A stretch of DNA of 64,000 nucleotides, taken from Paenibacillus faecalis. Its GTDB lineage: Bacteria; Bacillota; Bacilli; Paenibacillales; Paenibacillaceae. The notes beneath the pieces were generated by a model, which did no database searches, was not told where the DNA came from, and saw nothing but the letters and a program-made list of their open reading frames with translations. A program made the translations under genes and the position numbers. Numbering within the stretch: the first letter of the stretch is position 1; every line of letters starts with the position of its first letter. Positions 1 through 10,100 of the stretch are shown piece after piece. Where the stretch lies: positions 3,441,624 through 3,505,623 of the forward strand of contig NZ_LT985747.1 of the NCBI RefSeq assembly GCF_900289175.1, read 5' to 3'.

Positions 1-793
1 CTGCACTTTGATATTTGGTCATGCCGAATTTCCAAAACCTTAAACTTAAAACCAAACAGATACCCGCAGCGGCAGCCGTTACGATAAACACCCACGGACC
101 GAGATCCCCTCGCAGTATGTAAAGGGACGGAACATAATTCACGAACCCAACCGGGATGATGACGAGCAAAATGGTTGACATCCACTTCGGGTACAGACTA
201 AGTGGATAACGGATCGCCGTACCCGCGGCATCCTCTGTGATCGTCTGCAGTTCAGTGATGCGGGTCGTCCAAAAGCCGCATGTGGCAGTCGCAAGTCCGA
301 TGGAGAACAGTATGACAGCACCGGTGCTAATAATAAAAAGGGTTTGCGGAACCGCGATCCAGCCTGCCTGCCCGCTGGCGATCATGCCCCCAAGGGACCA
401 TACGAGCAGAAACCCACCTTGAAGCACTTCACCGAGCAAAATGCGGAAATTTTGCGGCATCAATGCCAATAGCACCGGCATCGGACGGGTCAGCAGCTGA
501 TCAAGCTCTCCGGTTACGAGATATTTTTCAAGATGATGGACTTCGTCTGCAAAGGTCCGATACACCGTTTTGGACAGGGTCATCACCGCAAACAAATAAG
601 CGATTTCATACATGGACCAGCCTTGAATAGCCCCAAACTTATGCAGTACAATCGCTACCATCAAAAATTCGGATATTTGAATGAGCGCAGCTAAAAACGA
701 AGCAAAAATAAAATTGAACTTATACTGCATACGGCTTTTTATGCTCATGCGGATCAATAGACCGTATAAGGACATCATCGATTTTATGTTCAA
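1..793 (-). CDS. ABC-2 family permease (DUF990-like), 3' end off the window
   Basis: Membrane subunit of an ABC-2 type exporter. The reading frame is open from a TTG at 791-793 to the left edge, so the C-terminus is missing. About 260 residues are visible, with roughly six hydrophobic segments and the DUF990-type pattern seen also in its neighbour. A GGAGGT at 803-808 sits 9 bases before the TTG, and the TTG overlaps the stop of the upstream permease; ATG codons at 776-778 and 773-775 are alternatives. It is cotranscribed with the permease at 790-1566. Such pairs normally work with one ATPase; none lies upstream here, so it is probably beyond base 1. Substrate unknown. Confidence 0.85.
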   Translation of the reverse strand, partial: MNIKSMMSLYGLLIRMSIKSRMQYKFNFIFASFLAALIQISEFLMVAIVLHKFGAIQGWSMYEIAYLFAVMTLSKTVYRTFADEVHHLEKYLVTGELDQLLTRPMPVLLALMPQNFRILLGEVLQGGFLLVWSLGGMIASGQAGWIAVPQTLFIISTGAVILFSIGLATATCGFWTTRITELQTITEDAAGTAIRYPLSLYPKWMSTILLVIIPVGFVNYVPSLYILRGDLGPWVFIVTAAAAGICLVLSLRFWKFGMTKYQSA

Positions 794-1566
794 CCCCCTT
801 GCACCTCCACCTTCCGGCGTAAAAACCCGGTTGCCAGCAAACATGCTAGCGTCAGCAGCAGACACCAAAACAACGTTCCCCATAGAGCGGAGACGTTTCC
901 TAAACCGAGATAAAATCGTGTTGGAACATACAGCAGATAAGGATACGGCGACAGCCAAGCGATGCGTTCCAGCCAGTCCGGCAGCCATTCAATCGGTATA
1001 AAAAATCCGGCGAGCAGGGTGATCATCGCATGATTGCCCCAATACAGCCACGCCGATTCCGTCGTCCACAATGCAGACGCACCGATCAGATAATTCATGC
1101 AGATCGACAGATAAGAGGCTCCAGCCAAAGCAATAGCAGCGTAAAGAAGAGAAATCGGTTGTTCCGGAAGAGAAAGTGAAAAAGCGAAGTAGTACACCAG
1201 GTAGATTGGAACGGACTTGTACATGAACTGATAAGCAATCTGACCCCACTCCCTGGCCATCAAATGACTGAACAGATGTACAGGACGCATGAGATCCAGC
1301 GAGATGTGACCTGTCCTGACAGATTCAGGAATGCCAAGCCCCTTCGTGATGAAGCTGGAGACCCATAGTGCAGATTGCGTAAAAGCGATGTAGCTAACCA
1401 TCCCTTGCGTTCCGTACTCTCCAAGTTCATTGTCAGCTCCGAGACCGATCCATATGCAGGCGTACATGAAACCAAACAATGCGCTGGCTATGTTATGAAC
1501 CATGTGCGCACCCCGATACTGCAAGTTTCGGGCATAGGCTTTTGAAGCCAGTGTGAAATAAAGCAT
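790..1566 (-). CDS. ABC-2 family permease (DUF990-like)
   Basis: A 258-residue membrane protein with about six transmembrane segments, resembling the DUF990/ABC2_membrane_6 permeases that occur as tandem pairs with one ATP-binding protein. A clear GGAGG (1573-1577) lies 6 bases before the ATG. Its stop overlaps the start of the second permease, which implies translational coupling and a heterodimeric channel. The substrate cannot be read from sequence. The ~195 bases upstream, as far as the thioredoxin terminator, hold no gene and presumably the promoter. Confidence 0.88.
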   Translation of the reverse strand: MLYFTLASKAYARNLQYRGAHMVHNIASALFGFMYACIWIGLGADNELGEYGTQGMVSYIAFTQSALWVSSFITKGLGIPESVRTGHISLDLMRPVHLFSHLMAREWGQIAYQFMYKSVPIYLVYYFAFSLSLPEQPISLLYAAIALAGASYLSICMNYLIGASALWTTESAWLYWGNHAMITLLAGFFIPIEWLPDWLERIAWLSPYPYLLYVPTRFYLGLGNVSALWGTLFWCLLLTLACLLATGFLRRKVEVQGG

Positions 1567-1761
1567 ATAACACCTCCGATAAGTTGTTTGATGGCGGAAC
1601 CGCCAACTTCAGACAAGGCGAGAATGAAAGAAGGACAATAGCATACCAAATCATTCCACAATAGGCAAGATGTTTTTTTGCAGATGTATAAAAACTAGCG
1701 TAAACGGCCTAAGATTAAAGGATCATGCCGAACTTATACTTTCTTAAATGTGAACAAAAAA

Positions 1762-1798
1762 ACGCCGGAAGCAGGAATCAAACCTGCTCATCCGGCGT
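1762..1798 (-). terminator. Rho-independent terminator of the thioredoxin-like gene
   Basis: The arms ACGCCGGA and TCCGGCGT enclose a second pair (GCAGG/CCTGC). On the minus strand the stem is followed by a run of T (aaaaaaa on plus at 1755-1761). It lies 16 bases after the stop of the thioredoxin-like gene. Confidence 0.85.
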
Positions 1799-1813
1799 TC
1801 TATGTTATGACTT

Positions 1814-2143
1814 CTATTGCTCTTTAAGCAATTCCTCGTACTGTGAAAGTACATGATCAAGCTCGTCCAGGCGAACGAAGCGAGCGATACGATATACTTC
1901 CTTCCCCTCGAAAAACAGTAAAACCGTCGGTGCGGAAAACGCCAAATACGCTGAAGCCATGTCAGGCGCATCCTCCATATAAGCATATATCCCCGTAACA
2001 TCAGGCCGGGATTCCAACATGTTGGAAACCTTGGCTTGCACCGATTCACATACACCGCATTGCCCTGTTTTCACAATAAACAGCACAAGCGGCTTGCTTT
2101 CTATCTCCTGGTTGATCTCACTCAATGATGTCAATTGCCTCAA
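1814..2143 (-). CDS. Thioredoxin-like protein with CGVC active site
   Basis: A 109-residue thioredoxin-fold protein, probably cytosolic (no signal peptide), likely a thiol-disulfide oxidoreductase. The redox motif Cys-Gly-Val-Cys follows a beta strand (PLVLFIVKTGQCGVC), and a later Ala-Pro-Thr matches the cis-proline loop. The chosen start is TTG at 2141-2143, because GGAGGT at 2152-2157 stands 8 bases before it. An upstream ATG at 2191 would add 16 unlikely residues and overlap the ABC exporter gene. It follows that exporter by about 45 bases and may share its transcript. The CGVC motif differs from the common CGPC, so the physiological partner is uncertain. Confidence 0.8.
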   Translation of the reverse strand: MRQLTSLSEINQEIESKPLVLFIVKTGQCGVCESVQAKVSNMLESRPDVTGIYAYMEDAPDMASAYLAFSAPTVLLFFEGKEVYRIARFVRLDELDHVLSQYEELLKEQ

Positions 2144-2187
2144 AATAAGCGACCTCCATTCATACGAAAATTGATGAAAGCACAAGT

Positions 2188-4044
2188 TCACAATATAGCC
2201 CTTTTCAATTGGCTGTGGTACAACTCGCTATAAAATCCTTCCTGTTTCAACAGCTCATCATGTGATCCTTGTTCCAGCAGCCGCCCCTCTTTGAGCACCA
2301 ATATTCGGTCCGCTTGCCGAATCGTGTTCAATCGGTGAGCGATCACAAAGCTTGTCCGCCCTTTCATGAGACGCTGCAATCCTTCTTGAATTTTGATCTC
2401 GGTTACTGTATCGATGCTGCTGGTCGCCTCATCCAGTACTAGCATAGACGGATTGGCGAGAATAGCCCGGGCAATAGCAAGCAGCTGTCTCTGCCCTTGG
2501 CTAATGCCGCTTCCACCCTGCTTGAGCATCTTATCGTATCCGTCATTCAAACGCATGATAAAGGAATGCGCATTCGCAAGCTTCGCCGCCTCTTCGACTT
2601 CCTCATCGGTCGCATCCAGCCGCCCGAATCGGATATTGTCCCGAATCGTACCTTCAAACAAAAATGTGTCCTGCAAAACAAATGCCATATGCGATCGCAA
2701 ACTCTCCCGTTGAATGGAAGCCAAATCACGTCCATCCAGCGTAATGATTCCGCTATCCGGATCATAAAACCTGGACAATAGCTGGATTAATGTGGTCTTG
2801 CCCGCCCCGGTCGGTCCGACTAAAGCAATCATCTCTCCCGGCTTTGCCTCAAAAGTGACGTTTTGCAGCGTATCTCCGTCTTTCTCATATGAAAAAGAAA
2901 CATCTTTGAAGGAAACGGCCCCTCTCACATGGGTGAGCTTTACGGCAGCACCTTCATCCTTGGACTCGACCTCTTCATCGAGCACTTCAAATACCCGCTC
3001 TGCCCCTGCGATTGCGGACAACAGCGTATTCCACTGGTTCGCCAAATCATTCAGCGGTCGTGTGAACTGCCTTGCATAGCTTTCAAAAATAACGATAACT
3101 CCGATCGTAATATACCCCTTGATTGCCATAATACCGCCGATCCCGGCAACGATCGCAAAGCTGAGGTTGTTCAGCCCATTCATGAGCTTCGGAATAAAGC
3201 CTGAAATCGTCTGCGCCCAGAAGCCGGACATCCGGATCTTGGCGTTGCGCTCCCCAAATTCGCGGATAACCCGCTCCTCCTGCGAGAACGCTTTAATGAT
3301 GCGCTGGCCTGAAAGCGTCTCTTCAATATAGCCGTTCAGCTCGCCCAAGTTTTCCTGCCGCTCCTTGAAGAGCGGTCCAGTGCGGCGCGTAATCCAGCGC
3401 ATGCCGAGCGCCATAAGGGGAACCACCAGAAACGTAAGCAGGGTCAGCAGTGGACTAAGCCACAGCATAACCGACAGCGTCCCGATGAGTGTCAGAACAC
3501 TGGAGAAGATCTGAATTGCCGAGCTGTTCAGCGTGGAGCTTACATTTTCGATATCATTGGTCAGGCGGCTCATAATTTCGCCCTGCTGTCTTTTTCCATA
3601 GAACGGAATCGGAAGCCGGTGCAAATGTGTAAACAGATCCGTTCTCATCCGGTACACTGTCTCTTGGGCAATTCCAATCATCCAAATATTATGAAGCCAG
3701 GTGGTGAGCGCCTGAAGCACATACACAACTGCAAGTCCTATCAAAAAATAAATCCATAGCGGCCCATCAGAGTTTCCGGCTTTCCCCGCATTCGCCAAAA
3801 AATTATCCACCGCAACACCGAGCAAATATGGTCCCAGCAGTCCCAGCCCCGAGCTGAGCATAACCATCAGCAGAACAAGCGTCAGCTTGCCCTTGCGATG
3901 CGCTAAATATGACCATATCCGTCCCAGCGCAGCTGACCAGTTTTTTGCCTTGGCATTTGTCTTGCGGCTGAATATACCTTTTCCTTCCCCCAGCTCAAAT
4001 TTCGGTCTCGGATGACGGAACGGTTCAGTGAATGTTTTGAACAT
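2188..4044 (-). CDS. ABC exporter half-transporter, subunit 2 of a heterodimer
   Basis: A 618-residue fused permease/ATPase: six-helix exporter domain at about 50-330, nucleotide-binding domain at about 370-610. Walker A is GPTGAGKTT and Walker B ends in LDEATSSID with the catalytic Glu present, but the ABC signature reads SGISQGQ rather than LSGGQ. The partner gene just upstream has the opposite defect pattern, typical of heterodimeric drug/lipid exporters (BmrCD, TM287/288 type). The ATG at 4042-4044 is preferred because AAGGAGG stands 6 bases before it; the start overlaps the end of the partner gene by 20 bases. Substrate unknown; multidrug or lipid efflux is plausible. Confidence 0.92.
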   Translation of the reverse strand: MFKTFTEPFRHPRPKFELGEGKGIFSRKTNAKAKNWSAALGRIWSYLAHRKGKLTLVLLMVMLSSGLGLLGPYLLGVAVDNFLANAGKAGNSDGPLWIYFLIGLAVVYVLQALTTWLHNIWMIGIAQETVYRMRTDLFTHLHRLPIPFYGKRQQGEIMSRLTNDIENVSSTLNSSAIQIFSSVLTLIGTLSVMLWLSPLLTLLTFLVVPLMALGMRWITRRTGPLFKERQENLGELNGYIEETLSGQRIIKAFSQEERVIREFGERNAKIRMSGFWAQTISGFIPKLMNGLNNLSFAIVAGIGGIMAIKGYITIGVIVIFESYARQFTRPLNDLANQWNTLLSAIAGAERVFEVLDEEVESKDEGAAVKLTHVRGAVSFKDVSFSYEKDGDTLQNVTFEAKPGEMIALVGPTGAGKTTLIQLLSRFYDPDSGIITLDGRDLASIQRESLRSHMAFVLQDTFLFEGTIRDNIRFGRLDATDEEVEEAAKLANAHSFIMRLNDGYDKMLKQGGSGISQGQRQLLAIARAILANPSMLVLDEATSSIDTVTEIKIQEGLQRLMKGRTSFVIAHRLNTIRQADRILVLKEGRLLEQGSHDELLKQEGFYSELYHSQLKRAIL

Positions 4045-5791
4045 ACGACTCCTCCTTCCCGTATTGAGACTCATAAATGCGGCGATATAAGGAGGAAGCT
4101 GTCAACAGCGCTGCATGATTTCCTTGAGCGATCAAACGACCGTCATCCAGCAGCAAGATCAAATCAGCCGATGTGGTCGAACTGATCTTCTGGGTGATCA
4201 GAAACGTTGTGCATGATAGATCCTTTAATGCATCCAGAAGTAGTCCTTCCGTTCGCACATCCAAAGCGCTTGTGCTATCATCAAGAATTAAAATCGCAGG
4301 CTTGCGGACAAGCGCTCGTGCAATGGACAGACGCTGTTTCTGACCGCCGGACAAATTCACGCCGCGCTGACCCAGCATCGTTTCATATCCTTTGGGTAAA
4401 CGATCAATCGTCTCGTGTATTTGCGCTCTTTTGGCGGCTTCTACAATATCCTCCATGCTGGCATCTTCCTGACCCCAGGCGATATTCTCCCTTATCGTTC
4501 CCGAGAACAGCAACACTTCCTGGGGGACATAACCGACGCTTCGGCGCAGCTGGTTCAGATCCAGCTTGTCAGCCTTCACCCCGTCTATATAAACTGCACC
4601 TGAATCTTCTTCATATAATCTTGGAATCAACTGAACGAGCGAAGACTTTCCGGAGCCAGTTGCTCCCATAATAGCGATCCGCTCACCGGGACGCGCCTGG
4701 AAAGATATGTCCGTCAGCACAGCGATATCGCTGCCCGGGTAACTGAAGCCGACGTTTTCAAACTTTACTGCACCTTGAAGTTCCATTTTTCTTCCGGTTT
4801 TTTCAGCGGTTTCGGTCCCTCGTCCGATCTTCCCGACCTCATCCATATCACCTTCGGTATCCAGAACCTCCCGTATGCGCAGTGCTGACGCACGTGCCCG
4901 TGAAAGCACCATCACCAAACCGGACAATGCCGACATAGCACCTATGCAGCGTAAAGTATAATTCAATACAGCGACAACCTCACCAATAGAGGTGCTTCCA
5001 GCAACGATATCTTTTCGTCCAAACCACAAGACCGCCATAATCGCCGCGTTCATAACGATCAGGATGAAAGGCATCGTTCGTTCCGTCATTCGCAGCGTCG
5101 AAACGGTCCCTTTCATAAGACGTTTCGATGAATCAGCAAAGCGTTTAATTTCATGTTCCATCCGGACAAATACGCGAATGAGGCGGATTCCTGTCAGATT
5201 TTCCTGAATAACGCCGTTAACTGCGTCCAGCCGCTGCTGCACCTTGCGAAAAGAAGCAGCTGCTTTTTTCATAATCCAGGAGATAAAAAGAAACAGTACA
5301 GGCACCGTCAATACAAGCCAGAGACCTAAACGCACGTTCACGATAACCGCCATAATGATGCTACCGGTCACCACGAGCGGTACCCGGGTCATGAACCGCA
5401 GTCCCATAAATACCGTATCCTGAACTTGTGTAACGTCTCCGGTCAGCCTTGTAATCAGGGACGAAGTCGCAAAACGGTTAAACACGGAGTACGAAAATGA
5501 CTGCACTTTGTCGTACAATCTCTCCCGCATATCGTAACCAAGCCCTTGACTCGTATGTGCAGCAAAGAAAGAACTAGCAATCCCCGCCCCGAATGCAATC
5601 AACGCACTAAATGTCAAAATCCCTCCCCACAGCCATACGACTGAAAGGTCCTCCTGCTGTATGCCATTGTCAATGATTTTAGAGATGATGATCGGCTGAG
5701 CCAATTCCAAAACAAGCTCAATCAACATCATCATTAAAGCCGCTATTGCGGCAACCCGATATTTTTTCAAAAAGGAAAAAACGATTCCCAT
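4025..5791 (-). CDS. ABC exporter half-transporter, subunit 1 of a heterodimer
   Basis: A 588-residue exporter half with a transmembrane domain (about 10-310) and an ATPase domain (about 345-575). Walker A GATGSGKSS and signature LSGGQKQ are canonical, but Walker B ends LDDSTSALD: Asp replaces the catalytic Glu. With the partner's degenerate signature but intact Glu, this predicts one active and one degenerate ATP site per heterodimer. The second ATG (5789-5791) is the likely start, 7 bases after GGAGG. It is first in a three-gene set with the second exporter half and the thioredoxin-like gene. The intergenic region to 6027 must hold its promoter. Confidence 0.92.
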   Translation of the reverse strand: MGIVFSFLKKYRVAAIAALMMMLIELVLELAQPIIISKIIDNGIQQEDLSVVWLWGGILTFSALIAFGAGIASSFFAAHTSQGLGYDMRERLYDKVQSFSYSVFNRFATSSLITRLTGDVTQVQDTVFMGLRFMTRVPLVVTGSIIMAVIVNVRLGLWLVLTVPVLFLFISWIMKKAAASFRKVQQRLDAVNGVIQENLTGIRLIRVFVRMEHEIKRFADSSKRLMKGTVSTLRMTERTMPFILIVMNAAIMAVLWFGRKDIVAGSTSIGEVVAVLNYTLRCIGAMSALSGLVMVLSRARASALRIREVLDTEGDMDEVGKIGRGTETAEKTGRKMELQGAVKFENVGFSYPGSDIAVLTDISFQARPGERIAIMGATGSGKSSLVQLIPRLYEEDSGAVYIDGVKADKLDLNQLRRSVGYVPQEVLLFSGTIRENIAWGQEDASMEDIVEAAKRAQIHETIDRLPKGYETMLGQRGVNLSGGQKQRLSIARALVRKPAILILDDSTSALDVRTEGLLLDALKDLSCTTFLITQKISSTTSADLILLLDDGRLIAQGNHAALLTASSLYRRIYESQYGKEESYVQNIH

Positions 5792-6003
5792 AAGCATTCC
5801 TCCGACTGATGGCCCTGAAACGAAAAGCCTCCGAAATAATGGGCCTTGCTAGTAACATACCTTGTATTATAACGTATTTTCCGGCCTAATCGGTTTGAAA
5901 CACAATGATTCAAAAGTAAATATCTTTGATTTTGACGTTTCCCGAGAGAGCCAGCTTTACACCTTCTTATCCAGCTACTAAATTTTAACCTCTTTTCATT
6001 CGA

Positions 6004-6009
6004 TATAAT
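6004..6009 (+). promoter_or_regulatory. Putative -10 box of the unrecognised gene at 6028
   Basis: A perfect TATAAT with an AT-rich TTTTAA about 17 bases upstream. It lies only about 20-35 bases before the candidate start codons, implying a very short 5' untranslated region. Confidence 0.5.
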
Positions 6010-6027
6010 AGTTAGCAACTCGGAAGG

Positions 6028-7089
6028 ATGATGAATGGAATGAACCTGCCGCAAGCATTCACCTTAAATGAAGAGGGTTACACCCTCATCCAGAAGTTGG
6101 TCCAGTTTCGGATGGTCGAAGACTTGGCGTATGAATATCATGAACTCAGAGTGATTGAAGAGAAGCAGCGGAATATTTCGCAAAAAAGCGGTATTCTTCA
6201 CTCCCTGAACAAGGCACATAAAAACCATGCTGCCTCCAAGGCACTTGAAAGAATCCGCAAAAAAGAAGAATGGAAGACCTATTGGGAAGCCAAAAATCTG
6301 CTCCCTCTGCCGGAATTTCTTAGAGACGCCGAGATTGAGCCGTTTATTCATGAATTCAGCGCAAGCATCGAAGGGCGGGTACAGCTGTTTCTCATCATGC
6401 AGGAAGTCATTCATACCCCGATCTATTACGATATGGACCATTTCAAACACGCAGGTGAAGAGAGCGACTTTGAAGCTCATATTGATAAAATTTCTCATAT
6501 GTGCGAATTCGGACCATGGGGAGTTGAAGTTCATAAAAATACAGAAAAGTTCTTTAAAGACATTAAAGATGAAGGCGGAAAAATGTTCAAATGGGGTTCA
6601 ACCGGCCTTACAGGCGTCGGATCGATTGCAGCCGTACTCGCTCTGCCTGTAATCGCCCCTGCTATTAGCAGAATGCTTGGAGTTTCCGGTACTACCGCTA
6701 CTACAGCCGGGCTCACGATGCTTGGAGGGGGATCGATCGCTGCAGGCGGCCCTGAAGTGGCCGGCGGTATGACCGTGCTTGTTGGCGGGAGCAGTCTGCT
6801 CGGTGCGCTCAACGATGATGCGATCGGCAGTATGCTGAGCCAAATTCCGCAAGAAGCCGTTGCCTTGAGCATCGTCAAAATAATCAATCTGATTCATTAC
6901 CTGAAATCTGATGACAACCGTGATCAGACCGCGACGATGGACATCTTGCTTAAAGCGCAGGATATGTTTCTGGAGTTCAAGCATAAAACCGAACGAGAAA
7001 TGCTGCTGAACGGCATGTATAACAGTAAAAAAGAAATGATGCAAATGACCCATATTTTGAACCGGGCGTTCCGTCAGTTGATTCAATAA
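6028..7089 (+). CDS. Unrecognised protein with glycine-rich hydrophobic core
   Basis: I do not recognise this 353-residue protein. Residues 1-190 are charged, mostly helical, and lack a signal peptide. Residues about 195-265 are a glycine/alanine-rich hydrophobic stretch with two candidate membrane segments (around GVGSIAAVLALPVIAPAI and GGMTVLVGGSSLLGAL) separated by a Thr/Gly loop. The remaining ~90 residues are again helical and soluble. Possible starts are ATGs at 6028, 6031 and 6040; GGAAGG at 6022-6027 fits 6040 best by spacing. The gene stands alone, with its own promoter and terminator. A membrane-inserting or pore-like core is possible but not shown. Confidence 0.75.
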   Translation: MMNGMNLPQAFTLNEEGYTLIQKLVQFRMVEDLAYEYHELRVIEEKQRNISQKSGILHSLNKAHKNHAASKALERIRKKEEWKTYWEAKNLLPLPEFLRDAEIEPFIHEFSASIEGRVQLFLIMQEVIHTPIYYDMDHFKHAGEESDFEAHIDKISHMCEFGPWGVEVHKNTEKFFKDIKDEGGKMFKWGSTGLTGVGSIAAVLALPVIAPAISRMLGVSGTTATTAGLTMLGGGSIAAGGPEVAGGMTVLVGGSSLLGALNDDAIGSMLSQIPQEAVALSIVKIINLIHYLKSDDNRDQTATMDILLKAQDMFLEFKHKTEREMLLNGMYNSKKEMMQMTHILNRAFRQLIQ

Positions 7090-7091
7090 TA

Positions 7092-7129
7092 AACAACGGG
7101 CTTCGCAATTACTTGCAAGGCCCGTTGTT
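7092..7129 (+). terminator. Rho-independent terminator after the 6028 gene
   Basis: A perfect 10-bp stem AACAACGGGC / GCCCGTTGTT with a short inner pairing. It lies directly after the stop, and the tail is T-rich but imperfect. Confidence 0.75.
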
Positions 7130-7187
7130 ATTAGTTTACCTCAATTTTTCAAATTCCAATGCTGTCTACTATCCGATTTATCAGATT

Positions 7188-10100
7188 CTACTCTACCGAC
7201 TTCAGTGCTTCAATCATATCAACATGTTTTAGCTTGAAATGCATAGAGATCATCACGATTCCTGAAAACACTAATGTCAGCACAGCGGCATAACCGAAGC
7301 TCAGCCATTCAATGTTCCGGCTGAACATCATGCTATCCATCTCAGCCGTTTGCATCACAAACCCATGCAGCCAAATTCCCAAGAACATGCCGGTGATAAT
7401 GCCAAGGAAAGTTAAAATGATGTTTTCCCGGTAAATATACATCGTCACCTCTTTATCGTAAAAACCGAGCACTTTAATGGTGGATAGCTCACGAATTCGT
7501 TCCGAGACGTTGATGTTGGTCAGATTGTACAATACAACAAAAGCCAAAGCTGCCGCAGATATAATAAGCACAACGACAACGACATTCATGCTTTCCAGCG
7601 TATCTTCAAGAGCACTGCTAGCCCCGCTCGTAAAGCTTACCATACCGACGCGTTGATTCTCGGTTAGCTTTTCACCGAAAGCATCTTCCCATTTCGGATC
7701 GGTATTATTGTAGTTCAACAGCTGTGTGTTTACTTCAGGTCCTACACCAAAAACCTTCTCATAATAAGCAGGCGTCATATACAGGTAGTGCATAGCGTAG
7801 TTCTCCGTTACACCTGTTATGTGAACCTCGAAGGAGTCGTTATCATTGTTTTGGATCGTCACCGTGTCTCCGGCCTTTATATCATAAAGTTTGGCCAGCT
7901 TTTCCGTCACCACAGCCCCTTCATCCGTCAGCGGCACACTTTGATCCGATTTTCTTTCCTTCAGCGTCACAAAATTATTCAGCTTATCCGGTGACTCCGG
8001 AACAAACAATGTCACCTCTTGATTGTTGACACCCTTGGCCGATACCTTCATCGTTTCTTGCGTTACATTCAACACATCTGTCAGTTCAGGTGTACTGTCA
8101 ATCAGCTCGTTATACTCTTGCTTCAACTTCTCACTGCTGTCATCCTGAAACGCCACCATCGCATTATATTTCATAATCTTGCCGAACTGCAGCGGCGCAA
8201 TGTCACTGATCGAATCCTTTAGGCCAAAGCCTGTCAATATAAGCGCAGTACAGCCTGCAACGCCGCATACGGTCATAAACATACGCTGTTTATAACGAAA
8301 CAGATTGCGTGCAGTGACTTTCTCTATAAATCCAAGACGCTTCCATATAAAACCTACCCGTTCCAGCAGTATACGTTGTCCACTCTTCGGCGCTCTTGGC
8401 CGCATGAGCACCGAAGCAGTGCTCCGAAGTTCCACTCTGGCCGCGATGAACGCCGTCATCGTCGTACATAGAAGCGCTACAACAATCGATATAATGCTGT
8501 AACTCATGTAAAAGCTTGTCCGTATGCCCGGCAGGTTATATAAAGTGCCATATGCATCAAAGATAATATTCGGAAGAAGAGTATAGCCTATCGCTAGTCC
8601 TGCAGCGGTTGCGGTGACACTGGCCAAAGTGGCATACACCAGAAACTTTTTCATAATATCACCGTTGCTGTAGCCAAGCGCCTTCAATGTTCCAATCTGA
8701 AGTCTTTGCTCTTCCACCATGCGCGTCATCGTCGTCAAGCTGACCAAGGCCGCAATCAGAAAAAAGAATATCGGAAATATGGTCGCGATCGATGCCAGAC
8801 GGTCCGCATTATCACTATATTCGGTATACCCCGGATTGACACTTCGGTCCAGCACATAGGTTTTCGGCGGCTCCAGCTCCTCCAGCTCCTGCTGCCCTTC
8901 AGCCAGTTCCTTCTCCCCGTCGGCAATTTCCCGATCCGCCTTCTCTTTCTCTTCCTTATAAGTCGCAAGCCCTTTCTCGTACTCAGCCTGTCCTTCATCC
9001 AGCTCCGCTTTGGCAGAAGCCAGCTTCTCTTCTCCCTGCTGCCTTGCATTTGCCAAGTCAGACTGCCCCTGTCGAAGCTCAGCCTCACCCTTCGCCAGCT
9101 CACGTTCTCCGGCACGAAGCTGCGCTTCTCCTTCTTCGAGCTGTTTCTTGCGAGCGTCCAGCTCCTGCTGTGCAGCTTGCAGCTGCTTGGCTCCCTGATT
9201 CAATCCCTGCTCAAATGAAGCAATTGCTGCATTTAATGCCGAGGCATCGACCGCACCGTTTACATATCCGGCAACAGCCTGTCCCAATTGGGCGTTTGCT
9301 GCTTTTGAAGCAGCAATCAGCTGCTGTTTCTGCTCGGCAGGTATCGATTCAGGCGGCAGCTTTGCAATCTGCTTTAAAGATTTGACCAACTCTTGTCCCT
9401 GGGCAAGCTGGGGCTCAAGCTTTTTCTTTTGGGCGTCTAATTGAGCTTGAGCGGACTTGATCTGTGCTTGTCCATCAGCCATTCGCTCGCGGTTACGCTC
9501 CAAATCCGCCTTCCCTTTTTCAATTTCCCTTGCCGCTGCATCCAGCTTCGCTTGGCCGCTTGCCAGTTCTGATTCGAGCTTGTCTACACCTTCCTGATAG
9601 CTCCGGCGTCCATCATCCAACTTCGCTTTAGCATCATCCAGCTCCTGCTTGGCCTCAGCCAGCTGTTTCTTGGCATCGTCGATTTTAGCTTCAGCCTCAT
9701 CAAGCTCCTTCTGTCCTTCCTCCCTTATTTCCTTCAAACGTTCCTCAGGCTGTCCCTCAAACGCCTGCTCTACCTGCTTTTTATGCTCCTCCACCCGATC
9801 ATCGTATTCCGGCGTATACGGTGCAAGATCAGCTGTATCTTTAAAATCCATATAAGCTTCGGTATATACCGACATATTGAAATCTTCTTGGGGAATAACG
9901 ACGAATGCATCGGCCGTTCCCTTTCCAATACTGCTGCTTCCACGCCCCATCGAATCGATAAACATCGGGCTTTTTACCGTTCCAACGACCTTATAGCTCA
10001 CCTTATGGAACGTATCCTTCAGGTCAGCATCTGGGTCTGGATTCGTAAATGTAATCGTATCTCCCAGCTTATAAAGGCTTGCCAATTCTCCGGTATCATC

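Noticed and set aside
6028-7089. Colicin- or holin-type toxin
   Set aside because: The Gly-rich core is suggestive, but there is no immunity gene, no lysis gene and no recognised motif.
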